Origin: Pseudomonas sp. UBA4617
GTDB taxonomy: Bacteria > Pseudomonadota > Gammaproteobacteria > Pseudomonadales > Pseudomonadaceae
Direction of reading: 5' to 3'
Assembly (NCBI RefSeq): GCF_002386445.1
Contig: NZ_DGIR01000039.1
Coordinates: 1-52,877, forward strand
DNA: 52,877 bases
This document shows positions 16,443 through 25,300 of the stretch, piece after piece (within the stretch, counting starts at the first letter, position 1; every line of letters starts with the position of its first letter). A model generated the notes under the pieces. It saw only the letters and a list, made by a program, of their open reading frames with translations, was not told where the DNA came from and searched no databases. Both the position numbers and the translations under genes were made by a program.

Positions 16443-17162
16443 CTAGCCTTCGCTCAGTTCGCCTTCCATTCGGTCAATACACTGCTGCATCTGCACTCGG
16501 CACTGGTCGATCAATACCGGCAGGTCCTGCTGGGTCATGCCGGCAGTGGCGATCGGCGGCAGCGAACGCACGATCACCGTGCGCCGACGCCAGCTATTCA
16601 GGCTCAGGCGCCCTGCATAGCGGCTGACGCACACCGGCACGATCGGTACACCGGCCTCGATGGCCATGTGGAATGCGCCCTTCTTGAACGCCAGCAGCTG
16701 TTCGCCGGCATTGCGTGTGCCTTCGGGGAAAATCCAGATCGAGGTTGCGTCCTGCAGTACCCGGGTGGTCTTCTGCAGCGCCTTGCGTGCCTGGTAGGCG
16801 TTGTTGCGGTCGACCAGCACGTTGCCGCCCAGCCAGAACAGCTGGCCGAACAGCGGGATCCAGCCCAGGCTCTTCTTGCCGATGGCTACGGTGCGCTGGG
16901 GCACCACCTGGCCCAGCACGAACAGGTCGAAGTTGGACTGATGGTTGGCAATAATCACGCAGCCGGGCGGCTGGTCCCACAGCGGGCCCACTTCAGCCCT
17001 GACCTTGATTCGCATCAGCCAGGTGGCAGGCAGGCTGTAGAGGCGGGCGAACAGGCGGCTGTTGTCGGGGTTGAACGGGCGGCACAGGCCAATGACCAGG
17101 CCCATGGCACCAACTACGAGAAAATGCAGCGCCAGCAGAAGCATGCGAAGGGAGTAGAGCAT
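16443..17162 (-). CDS. 1-acylglycerol-3-phosphate O-acyltransferase (PlsC-like)
   Basis: A 239-residue acyltransferase with an N-terminal membrane helix (about 7-27). The catalytic HX4D motif is NHQSNFD (His74, Asp79), followed by the substrate block IFPEGTRN (144-151) and a later VPIVPV block. It transfers an acyl chain to lysophosphatidic acid in phospholipid synthesis. Pseudomonas has several PlsC paralogues, so its specific role is open. Translation may start at ATG 17162 (chosen) or at an in-frame GTG at 17174. Confidence 0.88.
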   Translation of the reverse strand: MLYSLRMLLLALHFLVVGAMGLVIGLCRPFNPDNSRLFARLYSLPATWLMRIKVRAEVGPLWDQPPGCVIIANHQSNFDLFVLGQVVPQRTVAIGKKSLGWIPLFGQLFWLGGNVLVDRNNAYQARKALQKTTRVLQDATSIWIFPEGTRNAGEQLLAFKKGAFHMAIEAGVPIVPVCVSRYAGRLSLNSWRRRTVIVRSLPPIATAGMTQQDLPVLIDQCRVQMQQCIDRMEGELSEG

Positions 17163-17260
17163 GGTACGACTCACACCAGACAGTCGCGCGCAGTGTACGG
17201 CTGTGCACTGGCTGGGGCAAACCCCGGTGTGAGTCGGTACCCGCGAAAGGGCCCGTGCGG

Positions 17261-17950
17261 CTAGCCCATGTGCTGCTGGTCCAGCTCGATCGCCTTGTCC
17301 AGCGCTTCCAGCAACCCTTTGCGCACCTTCAGCTTGGTGTTCTTGTGCGCCAGCATGTTCAGCTTCTTCAGCTCGCGAGCCGCTGACAGTGCGGCCTCCT
17401 GCAGTTGCTCGGCAGGCACCACCTTGTCGAGGAAACCGGCGTCTACTGCGCCTTGCGGGTCAAACACCTCGGCGTTGATCACCGCGCGGTGGAAGGCCGA
17501 ACGGCGCAAGCGGTCGCGGGCCAGCTCGATACCGGCGTGGTGCATGGTCATGCCGATCTGCACTTCGTTCAGGCAAACCTTGTAGGGGCCTTCGACACCA
17601 ATGCGATAGTCGCCCGACAGTAGCAGGAAGGCGCCCTTGGCCACGGCATTGCCCGGGCAGGCGACCACCACCGGGAACGGGTGCGCGAGCAGGCGGCGGG
17701 CGAGGGTGGAGCCGGCGGTGACCAGGCTGATGGCTTGTTGCGGGCCGCTGGTCATCACCTTGAGGTCGTAGCCGCCCGACAGGATCCCCGGCTGGCCGGT
17801 GATGATCACCACCGCGCGTTCTTCAGTGGCGCGGTCGAGCGCGGCGTTGAACGCTGCGATGACGTCTGGCGAAATGGCATTGACCTTGCCGTTGTTCAGG
17901 GTCAGGGTGGCGATGCCGTCTTCGGCGTGGTAGTTAATCAGCTCGCTCAT
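17261..17950 (-). CDS. enoyl-CoA hydratase/isomerase family protein
   Basis: A 229-residue crotonase-fold protein, somewhat shorter than the usual 255-260. The oxyanion-hole segments are ILSGGYDLKVM and CPGNAVAKGAFLLLSGDYRI, and LNEVQIGM carries the conserved Glu position. The C-terminal helical region is trimmed, so trimer packing and substrate may differ. It acts on acyl-CoA thioesters; whether hydratase or isomerase cannot be said. It stands alone, with no beta-oxidation partner nearby. Confidence 0.82.
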   Translation of the reverse strand: MSELINYHAEDGIATLTLNNGKVNAISPDVIAAFNAALDRATEERAVVIITGQPGILSGGYDLKVMTSGPQQAISLVTAGSTLARRLLAHPFPVVVACPGNAVAKGAFLLLSGDYRIGVEGPYKVCLNEVQIGMTMHHAGIELARDRLRRSAFHRAVINAEVFDPQGAVDAGFLDKVVPAEQLQEAALSAARELKKLNMLAHKNTKLKVRKGLLEALDKAIELDQQHMG

Positions 17951-18082
17951 GGCAGAGTCCTTTTGTTGGCGTGGCGACGACGTTACCCAGCGCCAGGGGC
18001 GAGGTAAAGCAGCAAGGCTGACCGGTCGGTCAGCGTTCGCTGCGGCGCAAATGCAAATACATGAAAAAACTGAAAAAAATGC

Positions 18083-18111
18083 TTGCCAAAGGAAAGACCT
18101 TCCACTAAATT
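18083..18111 (+). promoter_or_regulatory. sigma70 promoter of tRNA-Ser
   Basis: TTGCCA (-35) and TAAATT (-10) separated by exactly 17 bases. A GC-rich discriminator (AGCGCGCC) follows, as in stringently controlled stable-RNA promoters. The tRNA begins 38 bases downstream. Confidence 0.75.
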
Positions 18112-18149
18112 AGCGCGCCTCGACAGGCTGAAAGGCTTGAAGAGAAAAC

Positions 18150-18239
18150 GGTGAAGTGTCCGAGTGGTCGAAGGAGCACGCCTGGAAAGTGTGTATACGA
18201 GAAATCGTATCAAGGGTTCAAATCCCTTCTTCACCGCCA
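18150..18239 (+). tRNA. tRNA-Ser (anticodon GGA)
   Basis: A 90-base tRNA with a long variable arm, typical of serine. The acceptor stem GGTGAAG pairs with CTTCACC (18229-18235), followed by discriminator G and encoded CCA (18237-18239). The anticodon loop CTGGAAA places GGA at 18184-18186, reading UCC and UCU. The T arm is AGGGTTCAAATCCCT. No integrase or island follows. Confidence 0.96.
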
Positions 18240-18251
18240 CATTCTACGAAG

Positions 18252-18282
18252 AGCCCCCGCGCTGAAAAGCCGGGGGCTTTTT
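18252..18282 (+). terminator. intrinsic terminator of tRNA-Ser
   Basis: AGCCCCC and GGGGGCT pair (extended inward by CG) around an A-rich loop, then five T. It lies 12 bases after the tRNA. Confidence 0.9.
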
Positions 18283-18378
18283 GTTTTCGGGGATTTCCTC
18301 GCAGCCCATCGTGTTGGGCCTGACGCGGTCCGCGAAGCGGTCGGGTGCCGCGATGGGCCGCAAAGCGGCCCGAACCTT

Positions 18379-20511
18379 TCAGAAACTCACCGAGGCCGAA
18401 AGCCGGGCAGTCCGCGGAGCCCCCTGGAACAGGTAGTTGTCCCCCAGGTAATCACCCACATCGCGCCAGTAGCGCTTGTCGAACACGTTATCCACCGTCA
18501 GCCGCAGCACCGTTTCATACCCTCCGACCTGCAGGCGGTATCGGCTGCCGAGATCGAACACGGTGTAGCCGCCTACTTCCACGTTGCCCGCCTGACTCGC
18601 GTACTTGCTGGCGCTGTAGCGCGCGCCGCCGAGCAAGGCCAGGCCCGGTACCGGCAGGCTGTATTCCGCCTGCAGTGCCGCGCGCAACCTCGGCACGTTG
18701 ATCGCTTGGTGCCCTTCGTAGGCATCGGTACCGCTGTTCTGTACCCGCGCACGGATGGCGGCGGCGCTCGCCAGCACTTGCAGGTTCGAGGTCACCCAGC
18801 CGCTGGCAGCCAGTTCCAGGCCGGTATTCTCCTGCTGGCCTTGCTGGACGTAGGTGTAGTTGCCAGCACCGTCCGGACGTGCGTACTGGTATGCCTGGCG
18901 GATTTGGAACAGCGCGGCGCTGAAGCTCAGGCCTTGCCAGTCGTGCTTGAGGCCCAGTTCCAGTTGGTGCGAGGTAGTAGGCGCCAGGATTTCCGAAGCG
19001 TTGCCGGCAAACCAGGGGGCGGTGCCACCGGCAGACAGGCCCTTGGCGTAACTGGCATAGACCGTGGTATCCGGCAACGGCTTGTAGATCAACGCGGCAT
19101 TGGGAAGCAGCTCGTACTGCCGGGTATGGCGGCCGGCCACACCGTTTTCGTCCCAGGTCTTTTCATCCAGGCGAACTTCGCGAGCGCCCAGCATGGCCTG
19201 CCACTGCTCGTTGAAGCGGATACGGTCGCTGATGAACAGGCCATACTGGCGGCTGTCCAGGCGGCGTTCGCTGGCACCGACAGGCTTGTCGGACGGGACG
19301 AGCGCTGGTGCACCGGTCTGGATGTTGCCGGTGCCAAGCCACTCGTTGTAGTACGGGCGTTGATCGAGGGTGCGGCGCTGCACGCTGGTCCCTAGCGTCA
19401 GCTCATGCCCCAAGCCCAGCGCATCGAAGCGGCCATTGAGCAGGGCCTGCGCCTCGTCGGTGCGTCGTGTATCGTCGGGGCTGCGGAAATCGTAGATATC
19501 GTAGTCGCCGTCGCTGCCAAAGAACGCGCCCTCGCTCGACCCCCAGGCAAACGCGCTGTAGTCATCGATTACCACCTTGCTGCGCGAAGCACTCAAGGTT
19601 CCGCTCCAGGCTTCGTTGAAGCGGTACTCGAAGCGCCCGCCCAGGTTCAGCGAGTCGTTCTGCACCGGTTTGGCCCAGCGCTGGTAGGCGAGGCGCTCGT
19701 CGGGGTCGATGCCGTGGGGCACTTCGCTTCCACCGAGCAACTGATAACCCGGGACCGAGTACTGTTCACGGTGCTGGTATTCGGCATCCAGCTGCAAGGT
19801 GGCATCAGCGTTGAGCTGCCAGTCGAAGGCCAACGAAGCGAAGTCGCGTTTGCCGTCGGCATGGTCGACATAGCTGCGGATGTCTTCATGGGCCAGGTTG
19901 GCGCGCAGGCCGAACTGCCGTTCGCTGCCGAACCAGCCGCCCAGGTCCGTAGCCAGGTAGCGTTCGCCTTGTTCATTGGTCGATACGCTGACGCTACGCA
20001 CGTCTGCGGCGCGCTTGGTCACGTAGTTGACCAGACCACCGGGCTCCGACACGCCGCTCTGCAGCCCGGACAGCCCTTTGAGCAATTCCACCTGCTGCTT
20101 GTTCTCCAGGGCGACGTTCTGCTCGCCGGTGATGGTCTGGCCGTTGATGCGGTAGCTGCTGGCCGCATTCAGCTCGAAGCCGCGGACATTGAAGTTTTCG
20201 TAGTAGCCGATGGGGGCATAGCTTTCGCCCACCGAGGCATCGCTTTGTAACAGCTGGCTGAGCGTGCGCACCTGGCGGTCTTCCAGCAGCTGCTGGTTGA
20301 ACACGCTGATCGCAGCCGGGGTGTCGAGCAAGGGCGCGGGCTGGAAGCCGCCTACCGCCGCCTGGCGTGCCTGATAGCCGTCGTTGTCGTAGGTCTCGGA
20401 CACCTGCACCGGGGCCAGCAGCACGCTGGCTTCGGCAAGCGCATGGGGGCAATGCAGGGCCAGGCCCAGGCTGAGCAGGCTCAGGGGCAGGCGAGGGGGA
20501 CGCGGGGGCAT
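18379..20511 (-). CDS. TonB-dependent siderophore receptor
   Basis: A 710-residue outer-membrane receptor. It has a signal peptide (about 1-26, ending ALA), then a plug domain (LDTPAAISVFNQQLLEDRQVRTLSQLLQSD, later NVRGFEL and GGLVNYVTKR) and a 22-strand barrel ending in the canonical terminal Phe (ARLSASVSF). There is no N-terminal signalling (STN) domain, so it does not work through an anti-sigma factor. It imports a ferric siderophore, most likely a xenosiderophore; the ligand is unknown. The ATG at 20511 follows CAGGAG. No clear Fur box is visible in the short upstream region, which is odd for this family. Confidence 0.93.
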   Translation of the reverse strand: MPPRPPRLPLSLLSLGLALHCPHALAEASVLLAPVQVSETYDNDGYQARQAAVGGFQPAPLLDTPAAISVFNQQLLEDRQVRTLSQLLQSDASVGESYAPIGYYENFNVRGFELNAASSYRINGQTITGEQNVALENKQQVELLKGLSGLQSGVSEPGGLVNYVTKRAADVRSVSVSTNEQGERYLATDLGGWFGSERQFGLRANLAHEDIRSYVDHADGKRDFASLAFDWQLNADATLQLDAEYQHREQYSVPGYQLLGGSEVPHGIDPDERLAYQRWAKPVQNDSLNLGGRFEYRFNEAWSGTLSASRSKVVIDDYSAFAWGSSEGAFFGSDGDYDIYDFRSPDDTRRTDEAQALLNGRFDALGLGHELTLGTSVQRRTLDQRPYYNEWLGTGNIQTGAPALVPSDKPVGASERRLDSRQYGLFISDRIRFNEQWQAMLGAREVRLDEKTWDENGVAGRHTRQYELLPNAALIYKPLPDTTVYASYAKGLSAGGTAPWFAGNASEILAPTTSHQLELGLKHDWQGLSFSAALFQIRQAYQYARPDGAGNYTYVQQGQQENTGLELAASGWVTSNLQVLASAAAIRARVQNSGTDAYEGHQAINVPRLRAALQAEYSLPVPGLALLGGARYSASKYASQAGNVEVGGYTVFDLGSRYRLQVGGYETVLRLTVDNVFDKRYWRDVGDYLGDNYLFQGAPRTARLSASVSF

Positions 20512-20577
20512 GCAGTGGGCTCCTGGAGGCGCAACTGCTGTGCCGGGTGTACTCCGCTTGGGGGTCGGCACAGCCAT

Positions 20578-20606
20578 GAAAAAGGCGGCATCTTACCGCC
20601 GCCTTC
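20578..20606 (-). terminator. intrinsic terminator (minus strand)
   Basis: On the minus strand AAGGCGGC and GCCGCCTT form an 8-bp stem followed by TTTTT. It ends the 20640-21020 transcript and leaves only about 66 bases for the TonB receptor promoter. Confidence 0.8.
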
Positions 20607-20639
20607 AACATAAAACGATCCGCGCCTTGTGCGATCCAG

Positions 20640-21020
20640 TCAGCCTTTGCCGGCGGGCCGTCTGTGCTGTCGCCAGTTGTCATCGATCTTCGACCAGGTC
20701 TTGCCATCGGTAATGGCCATGAGCTTGCGTCCGTCCTTGAAGGTTGCCAGGAAGGTGGCTTCTTCTTCCTTGCCGCCTAGCCACAGCCCGGCCAGCAGCC
20801 CCACCGGCCCTGCCACCAGCGCGCCGGCCACGCCCCAGCCCAGGGCGCTGCCCAGGCTACGGCTGGATTCGAGGCTCGCCAACCGCAGGTCACTGATGCG
20901 CGCCAGGGAAATCCGCTCGCCCGGAGAAGGGCTGCGGGGGGTCTTGAGCGTGAGCGATCCGTTGCGATACTCGCCTTCACCTTGCAAGAAATCGCCGGAT
21001 TGCACCGTGAGTCTTGTCAT
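20640..21020 (-). CDS. hypothetical protein with central glycine-rich membrane hairpin
   Basis: A 126-residue protein. The N-terminal half looks like beta strands (VQSGDFLQGEGEYRNGSLTLK). Residues about 57-84 are a Gly/Ala-rich hydrophobic stretch (LGSALGWGVAGALVAGPVGLLAGLWLGG), resembling a glycine-zipper-type membrane segment. The C-terminus repeats a small strand pattern (ATFKDGRKLMAITDGKTWSKI). I do not recognise it by name. It ends at a good terminator. Confidence 0.7.
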   Translation of the reverse strand: MTRLTVQSGDFLQGEGEYRNGSLTLKTPRSPSPGERISLARISDLRLASLESSRSLGSALGWGVAGALVAGPVGLLAGLWLGGKEEEATFLATFKDGRKLMAITDGKTWSKIDDNWRQHRRPAGKG

Positions 21021-21161
21021 AACGTCGTCCTGTCAGTGAAAGGGCATTGACCAACGCTTACTGAGCGCTGGCCGGGCGGGCAAGTCAACGGCCAGACGAC
21101 GGAGGGTAGTGCGGTCGTTTGTCGCCATGGCCGATGCCCGCCCTCAACCCAGCGCGGATTT

Positions 21162-22349
21162 TCAGGCCATCTGCAACAGATGCTTGCGCTTGCGCTCGGC
21201 TAACCCCCACGCCAGCAATGCCAGCGACCCAATCACCAGCCCTGCGACCACGATGCCCATCCAGCCCTGATACTGGAACAGCTGCGTGCCCAGCAACGAG
21301 CCAAGTGCCCCGCCAATGAAGTAGCAGGTAATGTAGCCGGCGTTCAGCCGTGTACGCGCTTCGGGGCGCAGGGCGATCACCGCATTCTGGTTGCTCACGT
21401 GCACCAGTTGCACCGCCAGGTCGAGCATCAGCACGCCCAGCAGCAAGGCCAGCAACGACTGTTCGGCAAAGCCCAGCGGTACCCAGGACAGCAGCAACAC
21501 CACCAGGCCAACCGTGGTGCCCAATGCACCCTTGCCGCGGTCGGCCAGGCGCCCGGCCCAATTGGCCGACAGCGCACCCGCCGCACCGGCCAGGCCGAAC
21601 AGGCCGATCACTGCATCGGAATAGTGGTACGGGCCTTTTGCCAGCAAAAACGCCAGCGGCGTCCAGAACAGGGCGAACAGGCTGAACGCCAGCAGGCCGA
21701 GCAGCGAGCGCAGGCGCAGCACCGGCTCTTCGCGGAACAGGCGGAACACCGAGCCGATCAGCGCCGGGTATTTGAGCCCGGCATGGCTGTGGTGTTGCGG
21801 CAGGCTCCGGTGCAGCGCCACGGCGGTGATGGCCATCAGCGCGGCGGCCAGTACGTAGATGCTGCGCCAGCCGCCCAGCTCGGCCATGAAGCCGGCGGCG
21901 GTGCGCGCCAGCAGGATGCCCAGCAGCAGGCCGCTCATCAGCGTGCCGACCGCGCGCCCACGTGAATGAGGCTCGCTCAGGGCCGCAGCCATGGGCACCA
22001 GAATTTGCGCCACCACCGAGAACAGCCCGGTCAGCGCCGTGCCGAGGATCAGCCAGGGCAGGCTCGGTGCGCAGGCACTGATGACCAGGCCCAGGGTGGC
22101 AATTGCGGTCATCACGGTAATCAGCCGCCGTTGCTCGAACAGGTCGCCCAGCGGTGCCAGCAGCAACAGGCCGGCGCCATAGCTGAGTTGCGCGGCAATG
22201 ACGATGCTGCCTGCGCTGGCGGTGCTCAGGCCAAACTGTTGGGCGATGCTGTGCAGCAGGGGTTGCGCGTAGTAGTTGCTGGCCACGGCCAGGCCGGTGG
22301 CGGTGGCCATCAGCAGAATGAGTGCGCGACTCAGGGTGGGGTTGTACAT
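21162..22349 (-). CDS. MFS transporter (drug/sugar efflux type)
   Basis: A 395-residue major facilitator with 12 predicted helices. The early LLLMATATGLAVASNYYAQPLLHSIAQQFGLS and the PLGDLFEQRRLITVM loop between helices 2 and 3 are typical of the YgaY/arabinose-efflux-like group. The substrate is unknown. It is followed at 22437 by a same-strand SDR gene, upstream in transcription by 87 bases, so the two may be one transcript from the LysR-controlled divergent promoter. Confidence 0.85.
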   Translation of the reverse strand: MYNPTLSRALILLMATATGLAVASNYYAQPLLHSIAQQFGLSTASAGSIVIAAQLSYGAGLLLLAPLGDLFEQRRLITVMTAIATLGLVISACAPSLPWLILGTALTGLFSVVAQILVPMAAALSEPHSRGRAVGTLMSGLLLGILLARTAAGFMAELGGWRSIYVLAAALMAITAVALHRSLPQHHSHAGLKYPALIGSVFRLFREEPVLRLRSLLGLLAFSLFALFWTPLAFLLAKGPYHYSDAVIGLFGLAGAAGALSANWAGRLADRGKGALGTTVGLVVLLLSWVPLGFAEQSLLALLLGVLMLDLAVQLVHVSNQNAVIALRPEARTRLNAGYITCYFIGGALGSLLGTQLFQYQGWMGIVVAGLVIGSLALLAWGLAERKRKHLLQMA

Positions 22350-22436
22350 GCGGTTCTCGTGGCAGTGAGGTGGAGGGCAACCTGCGCCGGCCTCTCTTCA
22401 CTTGCCGGGAAGAGGTCGGTACAGGAAACCGTTGAA

Positions 22437-23186
22437 TCAGGCTGCAAACCCGCCGTCGACAGTCAGGCTGGCCCCGGTAATGTACCCTGCCTCAGGCCCC
22501 GCCAGATAAGCCACGAAGCTGGCGATCTCGTCCGCCTCGCCATACCGCCCGATCGCCATCAGTGGGATCAGGCTTTCGGCGAACTCACCGCTGGCCGGGT
22601 TCATGTCGGTGTCCACCGGCCCAGGCTGCACGTTGTTCACGGTAATGCCCTTGGGCCCCAGGTCACGGGCCATGCCGCGGGTCAGGCCGACCAGTGCCGA
22701 CTTGCTCATGGCGTAGGGCGCGCCACCGGCAAATGGCATGCGCTCGGCGTTGGTGCTGCCGATATTGATGATGCGCCCGCCCTGGCCCATGTAGCCCGCC
22801 GCCGCCTGGCTGGCGACGAACACGCTGCGCACGTTCACCGCCAGCATGTGGTCGAAGTCGGCGAGGTCGAACTCGGTCACGGGCGCCACCGCCAGGACAC
22901 CGGCGTTATTGACCAGGATATCGAGCCGGCCGAAGGCCTTCACCGTGTCATCCACTGCCAGTTGAACTGCCGCCGCGTCGGCGCTGTCGGCCCGCAGTGC
23001 CAGGGCTCGGCCACCGTTTTCGGTGATTTCCCGCGCCAGTGCTTCTGCCGGGCCGGCGGAACTTACATAGGTGAAGGCTACCTGCGCGCCTTCACGGGCC
23101 AGGCGCCGCACGATGGCTGCGCCGATGCCGCGGGAACCGCCCTGTACCAGGGCCACTTTGCCTTCGAGGGTGTGTTGCTTGGACAT
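22437..23186 (-). CDS. SDR family oxidoreductase
   Basis: A 249-residue classical short-chain dehydrogenase. The Rossmann glycine motif is QGGSRGIG (15-22), with Gln in place of the usual Thr. NNAG is at 93-96. The catalytic Ser144, Tyr158 and Lys162 are present (YAMSK). The C-terminus AGPEAGYITGASLTVDGGFAA is standard. It probably uses NADP(H). The substrate is unknown. The start at 23186 has GGAG upstream. It is divergent from the LysR gene at 23305, and a 9-bp inverted repeat lies between them. Confidence 0.92.
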   Translation of the reverse strand: MSKQHTLEGKVALVQGGSRGIGAAIVRRLAREGAQVAFTYVSSAGPAEALAREITENGGRALALRADSADAAAVQLAVDDTVKAFGRLDILVNNAGVLAVAPVTEFDLADFDHMLAVNVRSVFVASQAAAGYMGQGGRIINIGSTNAERMPFAGGAPYAMSKSALVGLTRGMARDLGPKGITVNNVQPGPVDTDMNPASGEFAESLIPLMAIGRYGEADEIASFVAYLAGPEAGYITGASLTVDGGFAA

Positions 23187-23251
23187 GCTGATCTCCTGCT
23201 GGAAGCCAGGCTGGGATGCCTTGGATGGGCGCAGTATCGGCGCTCGATTAC

Positions 23252-23282
23252 CTGCTGATAAGATGGCAATCACTATCAGCAG
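23252..23282. promoter_or_regulatory. probable LysR operator
   Basis: CTGCTGATA (23252-23260) and its exact complement TATCAGCAG (23274-23282), 13 bases apart. It lies between the divergent SDR and LysR genes, 22 bases from the LysR start. The symmetry and position are typical of a LysR-type regulator controlling the neighbour and itself. Confidence 0.65.
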
Positions 23283-23304
23283 AGTAAACCTTTGGTTTCT
23301 AATC

Positions 23305-24243
23305 ATGGCCATGGAGTCGTTCAACGCTTTGGAGTGTTTCATCCGCAGCGCCGAAGTCGGCAGCTTTGCCGAGGCTGCCAGACGCCTGAGCATCACCCCG
23401 GCGGCGGTAGGCAAGCATGTTGCCCAGCTGGAGGCGCGCCTGGGGGTGCGGTTGTTCCAGCGTAGTACCCGCAAGCTGACCCTGACCGAGGCAGGGCAGC
23501 GATTTCTCGGGGAGGTCAGTGACAGTTTCCGCACTATCCAGTACGCCGTGGCCAACCTGGCCAGTGCCGAGGGCCAGCCGGCCGGGTTGTTGCGGGTCAG
23601 CATGGGCACGGTGTTCGGGCGTTTGTACGTGCTGCCCCTGCTGGGCGAGTTCCTGCGTCGCTACCCGGGCATTATCCCGGACTGGCATTTCGACAACCGC
23701 CAGGTCGACCTGATCGGCCAAGGCTTCGATGCGGCGATTGGCGGGGGCTTCGAACTGCCGCCGGGCGTGGTGGCGCGCAAGTTGACCCCGGCGCATCGGG
23801 TACTGGTGGCGGCGCCAGCTTATCTGGCCCGCCATGCACCGGTCACGCAGCCGCAGGCCCTGCAGCGGCATGACGGTATCCTGATCCGCTCGCCGCAGAC
23901 CGGGCGCGTGCGATCGTGGCCGTTGACCAGCCGCTGGCAGGAGCAGCAGCCTTTGGCGTTGCGTCAGGCGATGACCATGAGCGATTCGGATGCGGCTTGT
24001 GCGGTGGCCGAGCAAGCGCTGGGGATTGCCCTGGTGAGCCTGCCGTTTGCGGTCCCGTATCTGGAAAGTGGGCGGCTGCGCCGGGTGTTGCCGGACTGGT
24101 ATGTGGACGATGGGCATATCAGCCTGTATTTCGCCGAGCACAAGCTGTTGCCGGGCAAGACCCGGGCGTTTGTCGATTTTGTGGTGGAGCGGTTCGCTCA
24201 ACAGGGCCTGGCCGGGCGGTTCGATGCCTTGCAGGCGCTTTGA
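23305..24243 (+). CDS. LysR family transcriptional regulator
   Basis: A 312-residue LysR regulator. The winged helix-turn-helix is at about 3-62 (ALECFIRSAEVGSFAEAARRLSITPAAVGKHVAQLEARLGVRLFQRSTRKL), and the effector domain spans about 90-295. It belongs to the CrgA-like group that often controls an adjacent divergent oxidoreductase, here the SDR at 22437-23186 and perhaps the MFS. The start could also be the next ATG at 23311. An upstream in-frame extension overlaps the SDR gene antisense and is rejected. Confidence 0.9.
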   Translation: MAMESFNALECFIRSAEVGSFAEAARRLSITPAAVGKHVAQLEARLGVRLFQRSTRKLTLTEAGQRFLGEVSDSFRTIQYAVANLASAEGQPAGLLRVSMGTVFGRLYVLPLLGEFLRRYPGIIPDWHFDNRQVDLIGQGFDAAIGGGFELPPGVVARKLTPAHRVLVAAPAYLARHAPVTQPQALQRHDGILIRSPQTGRVRSWPLTSRWQEQQPLALRQAMTMSDSDAACAVAEQALGIALVSLPFAVPYLESGRLRRVLPDWYVDDGHISLYFAEHKLLPGKTRAFVDFVVERFAQQGLAGRFDALQAL

Positions 24244-24304
24244 TGTCCAGGTTTGAAGCGCCCCTACGACGACCGCATTGGCCGCGCCTTGGCGAAGGAA
24301 CCCC

Positions 24305-24775
24305 TCAGGCTACATCGACAATCCACAATGTCTGCGTCCCCAGGCCCAGCTCATCTTCCACACGCTTGCCGACCAACTGCTGCCCCAGCGGCGATCGCGG
24401 GGTAATCACCGTAACCAGCCCATCCGCCTCGCCAATCTTCAACCCTGCCGCCTCGGGCCCCAGGAACAGACGCCGCTGCCCGCCAGCTTCATCTTCCAGC
24501 GTCACCAGGTTGCTCAACTGCACGCCGCGCGCCGGGTCATAATCGCGCAGCAGCAATTGCTGGTAGGTTTGCAGCGCCGAACGTATCTCGGCACTGCGGC
24601 GGGCCTGGCCGGTGGCCAGGTACGAGGCTTCCAGGCCCAGGGTGTCGTACTTGTTCTCGGCGATGTTCTCCTCGGCGGTAGCCGCTTCATACGCAGTCTG
24701 TGCCGCGCGGGTCAGCACAGCCAGGTCATGCTCGAGGGTGGCGACGATCTGCGCCAGCAGGCGGGTCTTGTCCAT
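24305..24775 (-). CDS. GreA/GreB-like factor with altered coiled-coil tip
   Basis: A 156-residue protein with an N-terminal coiled coil (about 1-75) and a C-terminal FKBP-like domain (about 80-156) ending LVTVITPRSPLGQQLVGKRVEDE, as in Gre factors. Gre factors enter the RNA polymerase secondary channel and place two acidic residues at the coiled-coil tip. The tip region here is EENIAENKYDT, in which the first acidic site of the DLSEN motif looks replaced. It may bind polymerase without stimulating cleavage, like DksA or Gfh1. The next gene upstream, 24778-25170, ends two bases before this start. Confidence 0.82.
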   Translation of the reverse strand: MDKTRLLAQIVATLEHDLAVLTRAAQTAYEAATAEENIAENKYDTLGLEASYLATGQARRSAEIRSALQTYQQLLLRDYDPARGVQLSNLVTLEDEAGGQRRLFLGPEAAGLKIGEADGLVTVITPRSPLGQQLVGKRVEDELGLGTQTLWIVDVA

Positions 24776-24777
24776 GA

Positions 24778-25170
24778 TCAGTAACAGAACTCCAGCACAT
24801 TGGCCTGGCTTTTGTCAGTGGGCGCAGTGCGGTTCTGCTGCAGCCAGAACTGGCACTTGGGGCTGTTGAGGTTGCGCGGGTTGCCCTGGGCGGCCTCGGC
24901 GGCCTGTTGCTGTTCCTGCTTGTGCAGGATGTCCTGGTAGCGCTCGAACATTTCAGCCTGGGCATCCGCCGCCGGGGCTGGCGGTACAGCTGGCCGGGAA
25001 ACGCCGGGCACTACCGCCTGGGCCAACGGCTGCACCTGCTCTGGCCATAGCTGCAAGGCCAGCCACAGGCTGGCGGCGATGGCCACGGCGCCCAGCCACA
25101 GGCCCAGGGCAACGCACAGGATCAACGGCAACGGCTTGAGGGAGATCTTCAATTCACGGTGGCGGGGCAT
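24778..25170 (-). CDS. single-TM hypothetical protein
   Basis: A 130-residue protein with a basic N-terminus, one long membrane helix (about 14-42), a Pro/Ala-rich linker and a short coiled coil (about 70-93). The soluble C-terminus holds two Cys (KCQFW, EFCY) that could form a disulfide if periplasmic. The function is unknown. Its stop and the Gre-like start are two bases apart, implying coupling. Confidence 0.72.
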   Translation of the reverse strand: MPRHRELKISLKPLPLILCVALGLWLGAVAIAASLWLALQLWPEQVQPLAQAVVPGVSRPAVPPAPAADAQAEMFERYQDILHKQEQQQAAEAAQGNPRNLNSPKCQFWLQQNRTAPTDKSQANVLEFCY

Positions 25171-25300
25171 GGCACTGTCCTGGCGGGGTGGGTCGGGGGC
25201 ATTGTCGCATGCGTTTGGGCTTTTTTCCCCGCAGGTGCTTTTGTCGGCGACAATTTATCCGCAGAATTTGCGGTTTTTCCGCTGGGCGAGGGCAGGGCAC

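Noticed and set aside
18150..20511. Integrative element at tRNA-Ser
   Set aside because: tRNA-Ser genes are common insertion sites, but there is no integrase, no repeat of the tRNA 3-prime end, and ordinary genes follow.
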